DNA of 64,000 nucleotides from Nannochloris sp. 'desiccata' (GCA_019044685.2 JAGTXX020000012.1:186001-250000); one strand, 5' to 3'. Shown: positions 32,526 through 45,388, counted from the stretch's first letter. The notes: generated from the sequence alone by a model not told the origin. Made by a program: numbers and translations.

Positions 32526-35500
32526 ATGAGAGTGGTTGTGGTAGAGAACATGAGCTTGGCGGTGGGTGCAGCCCCCACTAGCCGCCCGCATGCTTCTAAT
32601 TCTATCTTAAATACACGCACTGCTGGACAGCTTCCCAGACAAGGATGTACCAACGGCAGCAGCAGTTTCACTACTCCCATCTCAACCTGCCTCCCGGCTC
32701 CCCGCTGTGCTTCTATTCTCCGTGCCTCTCCTGCTGGAGCACCCACGACATCTCTTGCCGTTGCTTCCAACCCCCCTGTCAAAGCTATCCTCTTTGACAT
32801 GGATGGCGTTCTCTGCAACTCTGAGATCGTTTCGCGAAAAGCCGCAGCAGAAGTCATGAAAGAACTTTATAGCTTGGACGTCTCCCCAGATGAGTTCATC
32901 CCTTACACTGGCACCGGAGAAGCCAATTTCTTAGGCGGTGTTGCACGTAAATACGGTGCTCCGTTTGAAGTTGAAGCTTGCAAAGAAAAATTCTTTGAAA
33001 TTTATATGAGAAAGTATGCCATCCCTGGTGCTGGCATAGGGTATCCAGGTGCCAAAGAGCTCGTTGCAGCATGCCGCGCTGCTGGTTTACGTACCGCAGT
33101 TGCTTCTTCTGCTGATTTAGTCAAGGTCCATGCTAATTTAAGTGCTGCAGATATCCCATTAGATCTCTTCGATACCATAGTCTCTGCTGATGCGTTTGAA
33201 AACTTAAAGCCGTTTCCCGATATATTCTTAGCAGCTTCTGCTAAATTGGGAGTTGATACTGCAAATTGTGTAGTTATTGAAGACGCGGTGGCTGGGGTGC
33301 AGGCTGCTAGAGCTGCTGGAATGCGTGTTATTGGTGTTGTGACCACTTTAGAGGAAACAGATATGGAGGATGCAGGACCAGATCAGATTTTACCTCAAAT
33401 AAATAAGATTAGTGTAGATATTTTAAAGGGTTTGAAGTTGAGAGAAGGTGGTATTGAAGCTATTGTAGGAGCAATGGAAAAGGTCAGCAAATAATAAGTA
33501 TTAAAACTCTTAATTATTAGTTTAAACTTGACGGAGATTAATTTTACCCACCTGCTTCTTTTTTTTGTTTCGATGTTATATTCTTGTATTCAAGCAAATA
33601 GTATGAGCCCTTCATAAAGATTCAATCAATCAAATCTCACACGTATTTCATACATTCCTTTACTTCCTTCGCAGTTCGATACAGCTGCTGGAAGCACTGC
33701 AACGTGTAGTAATACCCCAGCTTCGCCAGTTGCTCTTGTAGAGGTTAGTGGTACCAGTAGCTCTTCTACTGCTCGTACTAGTACGAACAATACTACCGTC
33801 GGCGTTTACGTCCAAGATTGGTTGAATGGGTATGTCTCCCTACCAGCTGGGTATAAAACAACCAGAAGAGATGCTTTGAAATTTATTTCCCTAGGAGGCG
33901 CCTTTGGCAGCGGGTATGTCGCCCTATCAAGAGCAAAGGTAGGCCTCTGTTCAGGTTTTGTTGCCTCTGTTTTTCTTTTATACAAAGTAGATTATACAGT
34001 GTGCTTGCTTGTCTTATTTGTCATCTCTATCTTCTATATTTATTTGTTTTTGGCAGGAGGATCCTGTTTTTCGTCAAGTTTTATTTCGTTATCACCTCCC
34101 TACGTTGATTCAACTAGGCATCTTTGCTTACATTGCAGCAGCGTGGGGGTACTTTAGTAAGGTGAATAGAAGTAGTAGTATTCATTCCTTTTCCCTACCC
34201 ACTCTATTCACTTACTTACCGTTGAACTAAATAAGAATAAGAAATGCTCTTCTCTCATTTGCAGAGTCTCTCCTATGCTTCTCCCAAAGCTCTTCTCAAC
34301 GCCCTCCTTCCTCAACCATCCCCTACTTCTCTCCAAAACCCCGCCGACGCCCCTGTAGACCGTGTTGCTGCCTTTAAACGATTCATATCAGATATGGAAA
34401 ATCGAGGTGGTGGTGAGTCAGTTCCCGAATTCCCTCTTGGCGCTGACTGGCTCAATTGCCCTCCATTGCGTTTAGACCGAGAGCTTCGCGGGAAAGTCGT
34501 CCTTTTAGACTTTTGGACATATTGTTGTATTAATTGTATGCATATCTTGCCAGATTTGGCGTATTTAGAAAATAAATTTCAAGGAAAAGCTGTGACGGTA
34601 GTTGGGGTACACTCGGCGAAATTTGATAACGAGAAGGATACTGGGGCAATTCGAGATGCTGTGTTGCGGTATGATATTCGGCATCCGGTAATCAATGATA
34701 AAAATATGGAGCTGTGGAGGGCATTGGGGGTCTCTAGCTGGCCGACAGTCGCTGTCGTCAGTCCGACTGGAAAATTGATTGTTTCTCTTTCTGGAGAAGA
34801 TCATCGTAGAGATTTAGACGATATTCTTACTGCCGCGTTGGAATATTATGGAGAAAATAATATGCTGGATGCACATCCAGTTCCAGAGTCTTTAGAGAAA
34901 AATAAAGATTCGCGGTTGAGTGCTTCCCCACTTCGTTTTCCTGGGAAAATCGCTCTAGACGCAGAAAATAACCGTTTAATTATATCAGATAGTGGAAATC
35001 ATAGAATAGTCGTTACTGAGATGACTACAGGCAAGTTTTTAGCTGCGTATGGTGGGAATGGACCTGGTTTGCGTAATGGCGAAGGCAACTTTTCAGCATT
35101 TAATCGCCCTCAAGGACTTGCCTATAGCCCTACAACTGACTCTCTTTTCGTCTGCGATACTGAAAATCACGCTATTCGTGAAATCCAGTTGAAAACGGGA
35201 GAAGTACGCACTGTAGTAGGTGATGGAGTGAAAGGAGAGAATGATTTTCGAGGTGGCGCTGCTGGAGCCGAGCAGAGACTCAACTCACCCTGGGACTGCC
35301 TTCTCTTAGAAGATGGAAATAATCAAGTTTTATTAGTTGCTATGGCTGGACAGCATCAAATTTGGCGTGTGGATGTCGCTACTGGTGTTGCTGCAGCTGT
35401 CAGTGGTAATGGAAGCGAAAGAAATCAAAATGGGTCAACGGGGTTGACTTCAGCTTGGGCTCAGCCTAGCGGCCTCGCCCTAGTGCCTAAACGTAGCTCT

Positions 35501-36607
35501 AAAAGTAATACTAGTGGCGAAAATTCGCTAGAAAATTTGGAAGTTTTAGTTGCAGATAGTGAAAGCAGCACTATCAGGCGCCTTAATTTATCATCAGGAG
35601 GCGCTTCTGCCTGTGTTGGTGGAGATCCTTTATTTAGCGACAATTTATTTAAATTTGGAGATGAAGATGGAGTAGGGGCAAATGCGTTGTTACAACACCC
35701 TCTCGCTGTAGCTTCTAGCTTAAGTAGTGCGTCTTCTCCTTCAGCAACCACTGCTTGGGTGGCAGACAGCTACAACCATCGTTTGAAAATACTAGATACT
35801 ACAACATGTAGTATCACCACTGTAGCTGGCACTGGTCAAGCAGGGTTTATAGATGGCATAGGTACCTCTGCCCAGTTATCAGAACCTGGTGGTTTGGCGG
35901 TATCTCCAGTAGATGGTCGTGTTTTTATCGCCGATACAAATAATTCTCTGATTCGAGTTTTTGATCCTAGAACGAGCAAAGTATCTACTTTACAGTTGCA
36001 AGGAGTGCCGAAACCTGCGATTTCACCCGATGCAGCTCCTGTGTGGACTGGAGGCTCTGTGGAAGTGAAAGGTGGGATCCCTCCTGGTGCGATTTTAGTT
36101 AAAAGTTCTACCTCGTTAGTGATTAGCAGTGAACAGAAAGTGTTGAATGTGCGCATCTCTTTGCCTCCTGGATATCACTTGACGCAAGGCGCAAATAGTA
36201 GATTTGAATGCTCTGTTGTTGGTAGTGAAGGTAGTTTTAGTGGAGAAGGAGAAGCAGTTGAATTCTCCCCAAAGAAAGGGCCTTTACAAGAAGTTGGAGA
36301 CAACACCATTGCCTCCACTATTTCTTTGAATATGCCCTCCTCATCCTCTTCTGTCTCTTCTCAAGGAGCAGTTGGTGGAGAGATTCGTGCAGTGCGTGTG
36401 TTGTGTACTGTCTATTTCTGCCAAGATAAGAGCGTGTGCTTATTCAAGGAGATAATGTTTGAAGTGCCGCTAACGACAACAGCAGCAGTAGCATTTGGAG
36501 TTGAACTTGGCAGTGGCGGCAATAACAAAAGCAAAAACAATAATATTGATTTAATGTATACCCTACCTGCTGAGAGAACGACTTCTTCTTCTCTCCCTGT
36601 AGTATAA
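32526..36607 (+). CDS. SOQ1: SOQ1-like HAD-thioredoxin-NHL plastid protein
   Basis: Four exons, 32526-33482, 33675-33938, 34057-34161 and 34265-36607, all phase 0, encode 1222 residues. Arabidopsis SOQ1 is a thylakoid protein whose lumenal thioredoxin/NHL part prevents a slow form of antenna quenching. Residues 1-80 are Ser/Thr/Ala/Arg-rich, consistent with a transit peptide (ATG 32550 is an alternative start). A HAD hydrolase domain follows at about 86-310 (ILFDMDGVLCNSE; NLKPFPDIF; VIEDAVAGVQAA). The second and third exons hold a linker and one membrane helix (LIQLGIFAYIAAAWGYF). The thioredoxin-like domain has CCINC at 529-533, then at least five NHL beta-propeller repeats (SDSGNHRI; CDTENHAI; ADSYNHR; ADTNNSLI) and a C-terminal beta domain. 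Domain order matches SOQ1 completely. Confidence 0.9.
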
Positions 36608-37817
36608 TCCTGTAATCATACTGTGTATTTACTTGTTACTGAATGAATTATTTGATTTTATATCGTTACAAATTGTTTTTAAAGCACAACGCACTCTTAC
36701 GGAAGATTTGATTTTTTTACTAGTTCTTTGGGGGGTGGGGGGGGATTCCCCGGATTCATCGTATTTGGATTCCCTAGATTCTTTTTGTAATCCGGCATTC
36801 CTGCGTCGCAAGCTTTGACAGCTACATCTGGGCAGCCTACCACCTTGACTCCGCCAAATGCGACAGCAGGTATTGCATCTCTTAGGCGATCTACGCAGAG
36901 GGATACTCACACCGTTGCTGCTGATCAGAGGCTACCGGAAGAGTTACGCCAATTCAATGCATGCGAAGCTTTACCACCTTTAGGTGTTGGCACCGGCTTG
37001 CCCGGAGCAGGTTTTGCTGGTGGTTCAGTGCAGCAGGTTTCTGGTTTTGGTGCACTGCCTGCTGGAGCTATCGCTGTGAAAATTATCCCTTAAACATGGA
37101 ATAAAGCATTGCACGTGGAAATGCATCGTGGAATAAGTGTTTAGACGTATTTTAAATCAAACAACGGTTTATGGAAAAAGCAGATCTGCTCTAGAGGTGC
37201 CGCCACTACGACAACTGTTGCCCCTATCAAAGCAATGATTATTAACTTGAAAAAATTGTGCCAAGCAACCCTTTTTCCAGCTGCTTCTGTGATCCAAGAT
37301 ACGTAATTTGTGTGCTCAATAGCAGTTTTACATTATAAAAATTTTAACTTTGTCTCAAGATGACCTTTTGGAGCAATAAAAATGCCGGATTTTGTGTAAG
37401 TCTTACATTTGGCCTTAGGTGCCAAGTGTAAGACGCTGAGAGCTGCAACTAGGCCAAGTAGGCAAAGCAGGTTACAATAATAATTAAAAGATGACATGAC
37501 AGATGGAAAGGTAGAATAAATAGTCAACACTAAATAGAAAGGAGCCCAGGGTCTAGAGATATTAATATTGTTGCATTTTGGCCAAAAAGATGAAGGCTTT
37601 CTGCAAGAAAGCTGTTGCTTTCTGAAACGACCAGCTTATAGTCAGCTGGACAGCTTTCAGCTGGTTATCTTGTGCAATCTTATTTATCAGAGTTTATTTT
37701 CCCACCCTCCTTCCCTATCTTCTTTCTAAATTAACAGCACCGACGACAACTTGAAAAAAAATAAAAAAATAAAAACTTTATTATTATTTCCCCAACGTGC
37801 GACATGCGGTGGAATCA
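36608..37817. other. Intergenic stretch with one uncertain ORF
   Basis: A plus-strand frame is open from about 36790 to 37093 (QFNACEALPPLGVGTGLPG, rich in Gly/Ala/Pro) but has no ATG and no identifiable partner exon, so I do not call a gene. A G-rich tract sits at 36730-36745. Near 37600 a short stem pairs GAAAGCTGTTGC-like sequence. Nothing else was recognised. Confidence 0.35.
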
Positions 37818-38711
37818 ATGAAATATAAAAATGCTGTGCTTGCGCTTCATGGTAAGTATGCTGTCTGCAAGCCATTGCAGAGAAAAGTTTTTGACCGCCT
37901 TAAATTCGGTTGGCCTCTTTTGCAGGGCTTGATGCGGCGACAGATGAAGATTTGTATGCGGCAGACAAGTATGCTTGTGATGTGCAGCACATAATGCGTA
38001 ACGGTAGGTTTTCCTTGTGAAATAACATCCTTTGCCAAATAACAAGATTCTTGAATTTCATTTCCTTTCTTCATTGCAGGAGATAATGGCATCCCTGCGG
38101 ATGCACCAGAATGGGTGGCAGAGCTGCAAACTAGTATGGAAACTCGCGTAGCAACTGGCGTCGTCGCGCAGATGACCGCTGCCATCGCGCAGATGACCGC
38201 TGCCATCGCTCAACTGAACGTCACCATGAATGCCGGGTTTTCCAACCAAGCCGCGGCCATTGCCGATCTAAGACAGGATGGCAATGCTCTCAAGAGTGAT
38301 GTCAATGCTCTCACTGTTAGAATCGGAGTATTAGAGCATTCGTCTTCTGCGAAGAGGATTATGGCCTTGACGCACAACAAAAATTGCACAGGTTTAGCAT
38401 ACCCCTTGATGTCTGTGCCTAAAAGTACAACTGGCGAGATGCCAACGGGGTTCCCTCGCACTTTGGAAGGCAAGTATTCTATTGCAAATTGAAAATGTTT
38501 TACTCATTTTTGTAATCTATTTCGTATTCTTAGCAATTTTCTGTTTTGCCACGTTCTTCTTGCAGAATTAAACGCTCTGACTTTACCCCAAACGAACCAG
38601 CTGCTGGCATTTTATGGCCTGCGACTTCCGCGGGGAACTGCTCAGGTTGCCAAATACAATCTTTTGAAGGAAGAAATTGGAATGCAACCCGTCTGGCAAA
38701 CACCTGTATGA
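37818..38711 (+). CDS. Coiled-coil protein with C-terminal 'FPxTLxxL...LLAFYGL' module
   Basis: Four exons, 37818-37851, 37926-38003, 38080-38469 and 38566-38711, encode 215 residues. The third intron uses a GC donor (GGAAG|GCAAGT); only this choice keeps the frame. A Met/Ala/Gln-rich coiled coil (residues about 45-115) contains a duplicated 8-residue unit (QMTAAIAQ twice). It is followed by RIMALTHNKN, a PLMSVPKS block, GFPRTLEELNAL, then LLAFYGLRLP and a basic helix ending MQPVWQTPV. The decayed locus at 14939-15352 has the same order. No enzyme motif is visible and the function is unknown. I recall similar small proteins as large families in other eukaryotes, but offer no name. Confidence 0.68.
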
Positions 38712-39779
38712 TAGTACATCGATATCATGAATTAGTTCGATTTTGTTTCTATCCATCAAGTCTAGGAATGGATGCTTTCCGGTTCCTTTTTCATTTTTTT
38801 TTGTGCATATCTTTTTTATTTGATTTCACCTCTTCTAATTCGTCTTTTACATTTTGATTTTATCTTGTAACACCTGCTCTGCCTTTATATGTCTCTTTAT
38901 AGAGCAATTCTTCGCTTCGCAGATCTTTACTCTTCAAACAACTCGTAGGACTCATTTTCGTGGATCTTGGCGGTGACGGTAGAATTAGGTGCGGGTGGCA
39001 ATGGTTTAAAGCAATGATTTAAACCCGAGGAAAAACAATGCCAACCCGACAGTCATCACGGCAGGAAGCGCTTACACGGTCCAGAGTTCCACGATGAGAA
39101 TATAAAACAACCGAAGACATTTCCAGAGCGTGATGTCTGTAGATCGCTGAGGACCGTCTCGGAACCACCCAAATCTACTTATGTGGTGCTCGACTTTTGC
39201 AAGCAGGCTAACCTCTTTCTTAATCTCTTACATATGGGTGGCCTGAAGCCGCGGTAGTGGCTTCTCACGATCCCTCAAGTTATTATAATACCCTTGTTGG
39301 TGTAGAGTGGTGAGAAAATGGAAAATTCAAGCACTATTTCAGCTTGGAAAGAGAAATGGCAATATGCTTTTATAATAAGTTGGTAGATCTTCACGGTAAT
39401 ATTAGGTTTAAGTTGTGTTTTAAGAGCTCAGAAACTATCAACTTTTCTAATCTTCTCAGTCTTTATTGGAAAAAAATGGATGTCGCTGCTGCAGGCGCCG
39501 CTCGCTCTCTTTAAGGACGCATTTATCTACGTTTATAGTTGAATCTGTAGTGCATCTGCCCATTTAATCTTCCCCCGAAGAGTAAATAGAATAGACCTAG
39601 TGGCACAAATAAGATCAGAAATGCGTTTGTAATAGGTAATAAAGAGTGCTAGCAGGCAAGAGCAGCAGGGAAATAAATTTTCAGCACAAGCAAAAGAAAA
39701 GAGTCGGAAAGAGAAGAGAAGGTGATGGTCTCCAAGAAAGAAGCATTGTTTCAAATATATTTAATGTGATTTCTTTGCT
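38712..39779. other. Intergenic stretch, no gene seen
   Basis: About 1.07 kb with no supported ORF, no tRNA-like cloverleaf and no U-snRNA hallmark that I could find by eye. A structure search for small RNAs in 39030-39330 would settle that part. Confidence 0.35.
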
Positions 39780-41257
39780 TTATTTAATAGCATCGGCAGA
39801 AATGCCACGCTCCGAGAGCAAGGAGTCAACCTTGTCTCTAATCTCCTGACCCGAGGTGTTACAGGGCAAGGAGAGAGCAGTGTGCTGTGCTACAGCCAAG
39901 ACAGCTCCTGTGTCCAACGCAGAGCCTTCTCCACAGGCAAAGCGACGAATGGCTTCTTCGCAGATAGACTGCAGAAGAGGCAAGGTGGTTGAAGGAGGGA
40001 CAAATTTAAAGCCCTCCATAGCTCCAGCGGTCGCCTCGAGCTCCGCCCAGCTGCTACTTCCAATGCCAACACGGAATGTGTTGGAAAGGAATCCCACCTG
40101 TTGGTTTGATGGAATGAATTCATCAAACCTGGTCTCGAGTGTGGACCAGGCGGCCAAAAGGCGAGATGCCTGCGACGCGCTAACGCTTCCTTCTCCCATA
40201 GGCTGAAGGAGGCTGAGCTGGCGTCGAGCATACGTGGCACCAGCTTGGTGGGCTCTGAGACCCAAAGCGTAGGGAGCCCTGGCACGGGTCTCATTAATAT
40301 CAACAATCATGTCAACATTGATAGAGAACGGCTCAAATGCGCAGCAATCCGCAAAGGATTCGCTGACCTTTTTGGCCAAGGACTGGTGCTGCCGGAGCAA
40401 CACGTTGCTGGTGGCAGCAGAGAAGCTCAGGTAACTCATCATCTTGACGATGAGTGAAAGCGCCTGGGGCCCCAAGAACTCTTGGTGACTGATACGGACA
40501 ACTTTTTCCACAAAGAGGAAGAAGTTTAAAGACTCTGCTGCCTTGGCAGGAGAGCCGGCTGCAGGCTTGCCGGTGGCAGCGGCGAGGATCTGTTGCAAGG
40601 CTACAGCGCAGAGCTCAGTTGTGTTGTTGTACTGCAGAGTATTTATCAAGTAGTTAGGCAAGATATCCTGCGAATTTAGGGGTGAAAAAATAGGCAGAAG
40701 TGAGCTGCTGAGCAAATAATCGATGGAGAAATTGTGGTTTTTTTTGTCAAGAATTTAGTCAGCGAGCGCCAACATTAGTCTTACCTTGCCATCAATTTGA
40801 CCCAACAGAGGATCGCAAAACTCTGCATTGTAAGCAGAGTTGATAGGAGTCTTGGCGACTCCAAATTGAATGCTGCCCTCGACGGGCCAGTCATGACCCC
40901 CGAGGGTGGCGGGGGTGGGAGGCTTAGGAACTCCCCCAAAAGTCTCTACCTCCATATGAGAGTTATCAACGACAAGCTGAGATGCATGCTTGTGCGCCAG
41001 ACTGCATAGAGTGTTGGGTTGTTGTGAGTTAGTTCGCTGCATTAAATAACAAGGAGCAATCTTTGCACACCAAGCCCCTAAAAAGACCCTGCGCATGCAA
41101 TGAGCCAACAAAAATATTTAATAACTCACATTGGAGCAGCCTGCACTGCCACAGCTCTGCTGCGGCTTCCTGCCCTTCTCAAATGATTTGCCCAGCGATC
41201 GTGGGTGGCAATAATTGTGCCCCAAGGGGCACGGTTGGGTGCTGCTACAGTCATCAT
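39780..41257 (-). CDS. Unrecognised helical protein with transit-like N-terminus
   Basis: Minus-strand exons 41257-41130, 41001-40785 and 40667-39780 encode 410 residues, with clean GT-AG sites. Residues 1-42 are rich in Ala/Arg/Ser (WANHLRRAGSRSRAVAVQAA) and contain a single acidic residue, so import into plastid or mitochondrion is likely. A linker with PKPPTPATLGGHDWPVEGS leads into a long helical region (LNFFLFVEKVVRISHQEFLG; SLIVKMMSYLSFS; ADCCAFEPFSINVDMIVDI). There is no membrane helix and no recognised catalytic motif. Codon use resembles the compact highly expressed genes nearby. I cannot assign a family; structure prediction would be the best route. Confidence 0.75.
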
Positions 41258-41660
41258 TGTAGTCTAAATGTTGAAAAATTCTATGTTTTTCTAGAATAGC
41301 GTGAAAAGTTAGGGTGTGTCCTTTTACAGTTAGTTTCTATTTTAATTTTCGGTTATTCACTGCTGTATTCCAAATTTCTTAAAATTTGACTATTTATTTT
41401 GCCCTTGGGTAGCCAGTTGAGACCAGGCAGAGGTTGTCAATATGTTCCTTTTACTTGTCTACAACAGTTTCCTGATTTATCAACTTAGTAAAGCTTTTTA
41501 ACACGCAAACGAGCATTTTTACCACCCCCAACGCCTTGCTTCTCCCGCCCCAGCTGTAAATAAACCATTAAAACCCAAATTTTCAGTCAGCTACGTCGGC
41601 ATTACTTCTCTTCAGAGCTTACTACACATTTATCACGATTTTTAACTTAGTTTCTACATG
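41258..41660. other. Intergenic stretch, no gene seen
   Basis: Promoter side of the 410-residue gene and 3' side of the NOM1-like gene. AT-rich, no ORF of note. Confidence 0.35.
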
Positions 41661-44600
41661 TTAAACTTTACTTAAAAGAGCTTTCTCCGCCAAACGGCAC
41701 CGTCTTAACAACATCGCCATTCTCTGCGCTCCACCACTGCTGGGCTCATTCACATCCCTCCCTGCAAGCCACGGCCCCACCGACCGCTTTATAAAAGCTC
41801 CCAACGCAATTTTGAACGCCCCCAATTGTTGTTGAAACGCAACTTTCGAAAACATTGTCGCCACTTCTGTATCGCTTTTGCACCCGGCCAAACAAAATTC
41901 AAAAAACAGTCTCCAAAATAAAACTTCCCTCGCTGAAAATGCCTTTGCAAAATCCACAGATTTAAGCATTGTCACTGAAATACATGTAGATGAAATACAC
42001 GTGGCAGTCAGACGTGCTAAATTAGTCATCCTTCTCAGATCCATCCCAGTCACCTCGGCAAAATGATCCCAAAGACAGTACTGTAACGTAATTTTATGCC
42101 CTTTCGCCACATTGCACAGTCGTATCAATACTTGCGCATAGTATGGATTATATGAAGTTTCATTTAAACAGCATTCTACAGTCACGCGAACGATTTCTCG
42201 CTCTTGGTCACCCTTTAACCCCAAGCGGAGAAGTTTTTCAAAAGCATCAACTGCGTCTTCTGACCCCATGACAGCACAAAAGACTGCCCTGCGTGAATCT
42301 GTGTTCATACGCATCGCAGAGGCAAGTTTGAGCAGCTCCGGGGCAGCTAATCCAGCGTCAGATCCGATACCTGCAGCGACTGCAGCTGCTCCAGCAGCGG
42401 TACCGGCTGAAGGAGTAATCAAATTGGTACTGCGCCCACTGGCTTTCTTCATTTTGCGGTTATCTAAAGTAGCAGCAGCATCTGCAGCAGTAGGCATCCA
42501 CCAATGTCCTCGTTTATCTCCAGTCAACACTTTCTTCCATGTAATTCCTCCTAAAGCTACAGCACCGACATTACACCCACGAAGCCATTTGGCAGCGGCC
42601 GGGTCTAGCTGCACCGCTTTCCTTCTACCGTCTTCTCGTTTTCTATTATTTTTAATGTCGACAACGAGATCCAACATAACTCTAGCACGAGTAGATAGCC
42701 CTCCAAATGCTGTAGCGCCAGTGTTGCTATTCAGGTACTTTTCATCTTTATCATTATTAAATTCTTTTTTTTTCTTCGGGTTCTCGTTCTTTCTTCCAGA
42801 GGCCGTTGCAGCACCCGAGGTGCCCCCAGCAGCTAGAGCAGCAGCAGCAGCAGCACCAGTAATACTACACTCTGCAGCTCGAGCATGCACAGCTACCACA
42901 AATTCTTTCATTCTCTCCGGATCTGCAGCTCGTAACGCCAGCCCTGCAGCTCCCAACAGCCCCGCCATGGCCACAACATCAGATTCAAGAAACCTCAACT
43001 TCCACTCGTCGAGTAAACTGTAAACTACATCGCTTTTTAAAGCGCCAGAGAGATATAAATGAGCGAGAACTTGGACTAAATTACTCGCTGCAAGCGAATC
43101 TCCTTGACCAAAAGTACTAGAGTCGTTGGTTTTGTTGTTTTTATTGTTGGCGGTGGTGCCGGCATCTCTCTTACTATAAGGAGAAGGAGAAGAAGAAGAA
43201 GTAGGGCTCATTGCTTTTTCAAGAGCAAGGGCTATCTTTTCAGTAAACGTGGCAATGACTCCAGGAGAGTTTGTGAGTCCAGCAAGACCGGACACAGCAG
43301 CGGCAGCGACAGCAGCGAAGCGATCAGAAGCACGTGGGCCTTCTGCTGCTGCGGTGAGCAGCTCAGATGCTACAGCGTTGCCGACGACTGACCTGCCTTC
43401 GTTTTGATACAGCTCAGCCAGTTCTCTGCAAAAAAGGGTTGGAAGGAAAGAAAAGACACATATTAGTTGTAACGAATCAGCGTAGAGGACACTAGAAAAT
43501 TAAAGAAGAAACGGCAAAGATATATTCACCCAGTACATACCCGACGATGCCTTGTAAATTAGTTTCTGCCATCCTATTTAACAACCCTCTCACACGTCTA
43601 ATAACCAGCTCTTCATCACGGCTACGTGGAGCTGATTCAGCACCAGTACCAGTACCAGCAGCTGCAGCAGCAGCTTCTTGAGCACGGCGCACAGCAGGAG
43701 GCACATATTTTCCTGTAGCAGCCGCTCCTTTGGCATTGCTACTGGGTCTCTCTTCATTTTTCTTTTCTTCTTCCTTTTCTTCATCATCGCTGCTATGGAG
43801 CATCATTTCACCATCATCACTATCATCATCACTATCACTATCACTATTACCACTTACCCCCTCCTCTTCAGAACTACTACTACCACTACTGTCTTCCTCC
43901 TCTCGTTCAACACTTTCTTCTTCTCCTTCTTCAATTTCTACTGAATCTTCAAAACCAAGGTCGTCATGTTCATGATCCAATTCACTCAGCCCACCTAAAT
44001 GACCATCCCTCTCTTCGCTGCCACTAGGATTCTCGCTTTCTTCCTCTTCACTGCTACTGTTATTCTCGCTTTCTTCCTCTTCGCTGCCACTAGAGACAGT
44101 GACAGAATATTTCTTATACATCAGTTTCTTCTTTCTCTCGTCCTGTACAGTAGCAGCTGCTGCTGTTACTGCAGCTGCAGCTTTCTTTTTCTTCATTTGC
44201 AGATACGCTCTATCATCGAGCTCTTGGTCATCACCATCCTCATTTTCACTCCTATCCCCATTATCGCTATCACTATACTCGCTTTCTTCCTCTCCTTCAC
44301 CGTCGCTATCACTGTCTAGTATATCGTCCATACCACCTAATTCGGCCATTAGTTCATCCATGCCATCCCCTTCATCTCCAAATTGTATCTTCTTACCGGC
44401 CTTTGCTTTCTTTGTAATGCCTAGTTTTCTAGCAAGTTGGCGCTGAAGGACTTTTTCTGGATCCTCTGCGGGGGGTAAGAGGTCACCAAATCGACTGGTA
44501 CCTACTTTATGAGGAGAAGGTGGTTTTTCTCCTTTTTTAGTAGGATTAGTTTTTGGCTGGTTTTCGTCTTGGCGGATTTTTTTATTTTTACCACCGACAG

Positions 44601-44877
44601 CTGGATCTAAGTTTGGTAAAGACCGTTTGCTGTTGTGCCTTTCTACAGGAGACTTAGAGGCATTGAGGTTCTCTTTAGGAGTATACTGAGGCCGAGGTTT
44701 GTGTTTCTTGGCCTCGCGTTGTTCTTTGCGACGATCTTTTCTCTTGAAAGAGCCACCACGGCCACCACCTCGGCCACCGCGGGATCCTCTAGAATCGCCA
44801 TCGCCACCAAGTTCCTTGGTAAGCTTGAAAGGAAGCGTGGGACGGACTTTACGACCTCCGCGACTATCTCCACGCAT
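41661..44877 (-). CDS. NOM1: NOM1/SGD1-like nucleolar MIF4G-MA3 protein
   Basis: Minus-strand exons 44877-43541 and 43425-41661 (115 bp intron, phase 2) encode 1033 residues. NOM1/Sgd1 works in 40S subunit maturation in the nucleolus. The N-terminus is basic (RKDRRKEQREAKK, RG-rich), then come long Ser/Glu/Asp runs typical of nucleolar factors. The MIF4G domain starts at about residue 430 (VRGLLNRMAETNLQGIVG, crossing into ELAELYQ over the splice). The MA3 region shows RRAVFCAVMGSEDAVDAFEK and NPYYAQVLIRLC, then LQYCLWDHF. Ala/Lys/Asn-rich insertions interrupt MIF4G. The splice rebuilds a continuous conserved block, which supports the exon call. Confidence 0.85.
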
Positions 44878-45388
44878 AATTCAGTGCTGCAGAGGAGGTA
44901 CTTATTGTTCACGTTGCTAATCTTTTAAATTTACACGCAAGATTAATCCGGTGCATCTATATGCAAAACCTTATTGAAAGAGCATTTTAGACAAATATTT
45001 GGTTCAAATATTACAGAACATAAGTTAGAACTATAGTTTTAAATGCATGCGTCGCTAATTTTAAAAAAGAAATCTGTATTCTGTTTTCGAACTGCACTGG
45101 GCCGTGGCCACTGGCAAGTGTAACTACAAGCTTGAACAAGGTGAAGCCCTTCTCCATATACCAGGTACAAGAAGGATACAGTTAATTGGCAAAATACGTC
45201 TGTCTGTGAATTGCTTTTCAACTTGATGGTTCTTGAACAAAAAAACAAGTCTCAACACGGCGGCGGGGCAGGGGCACTCACACAAAAATTATAGGACGAC
45301 TTTTCCACCAAATAATTCAAAATAACCGCAGTATATGCAACTCACCAATAAGAACACAAAAATCTCTCTTCCCCTCTCTTCTCTCCAT
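44878..45388. other. Intergenic stretch, no gene seen
   Basis: AT-rich space between the NOM1-like gene start and the CDPK 3' end. Nothing recognised. Confidence 0.35.

Noticed and set aside
37333..37530. 65-codon minus-strand ORF with a hydrophobic segment
   Set aside because: No homology recognised and no exon partner; length is within chance expectation for this AT content.
38115..38220. CRISPR-like short direct repeat
   Set aside because: Two tandem 24-bp units encode a coiled-coil duplication inside an exon; there are no spacers.
42268..43023. 251-codon plus-strand ORF
   Set aside because: Antisense to conserved MIF4G/MA3 coding sequence, with no domain of its own and Ala/Ser-biased composition.
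43678..44446. Overlapping plus-strand Ser/Phe-rich ORFs
   Set aside because: Antisense shadows of the Glu/Asp/Ser-rich part of the NOM1-like gene.
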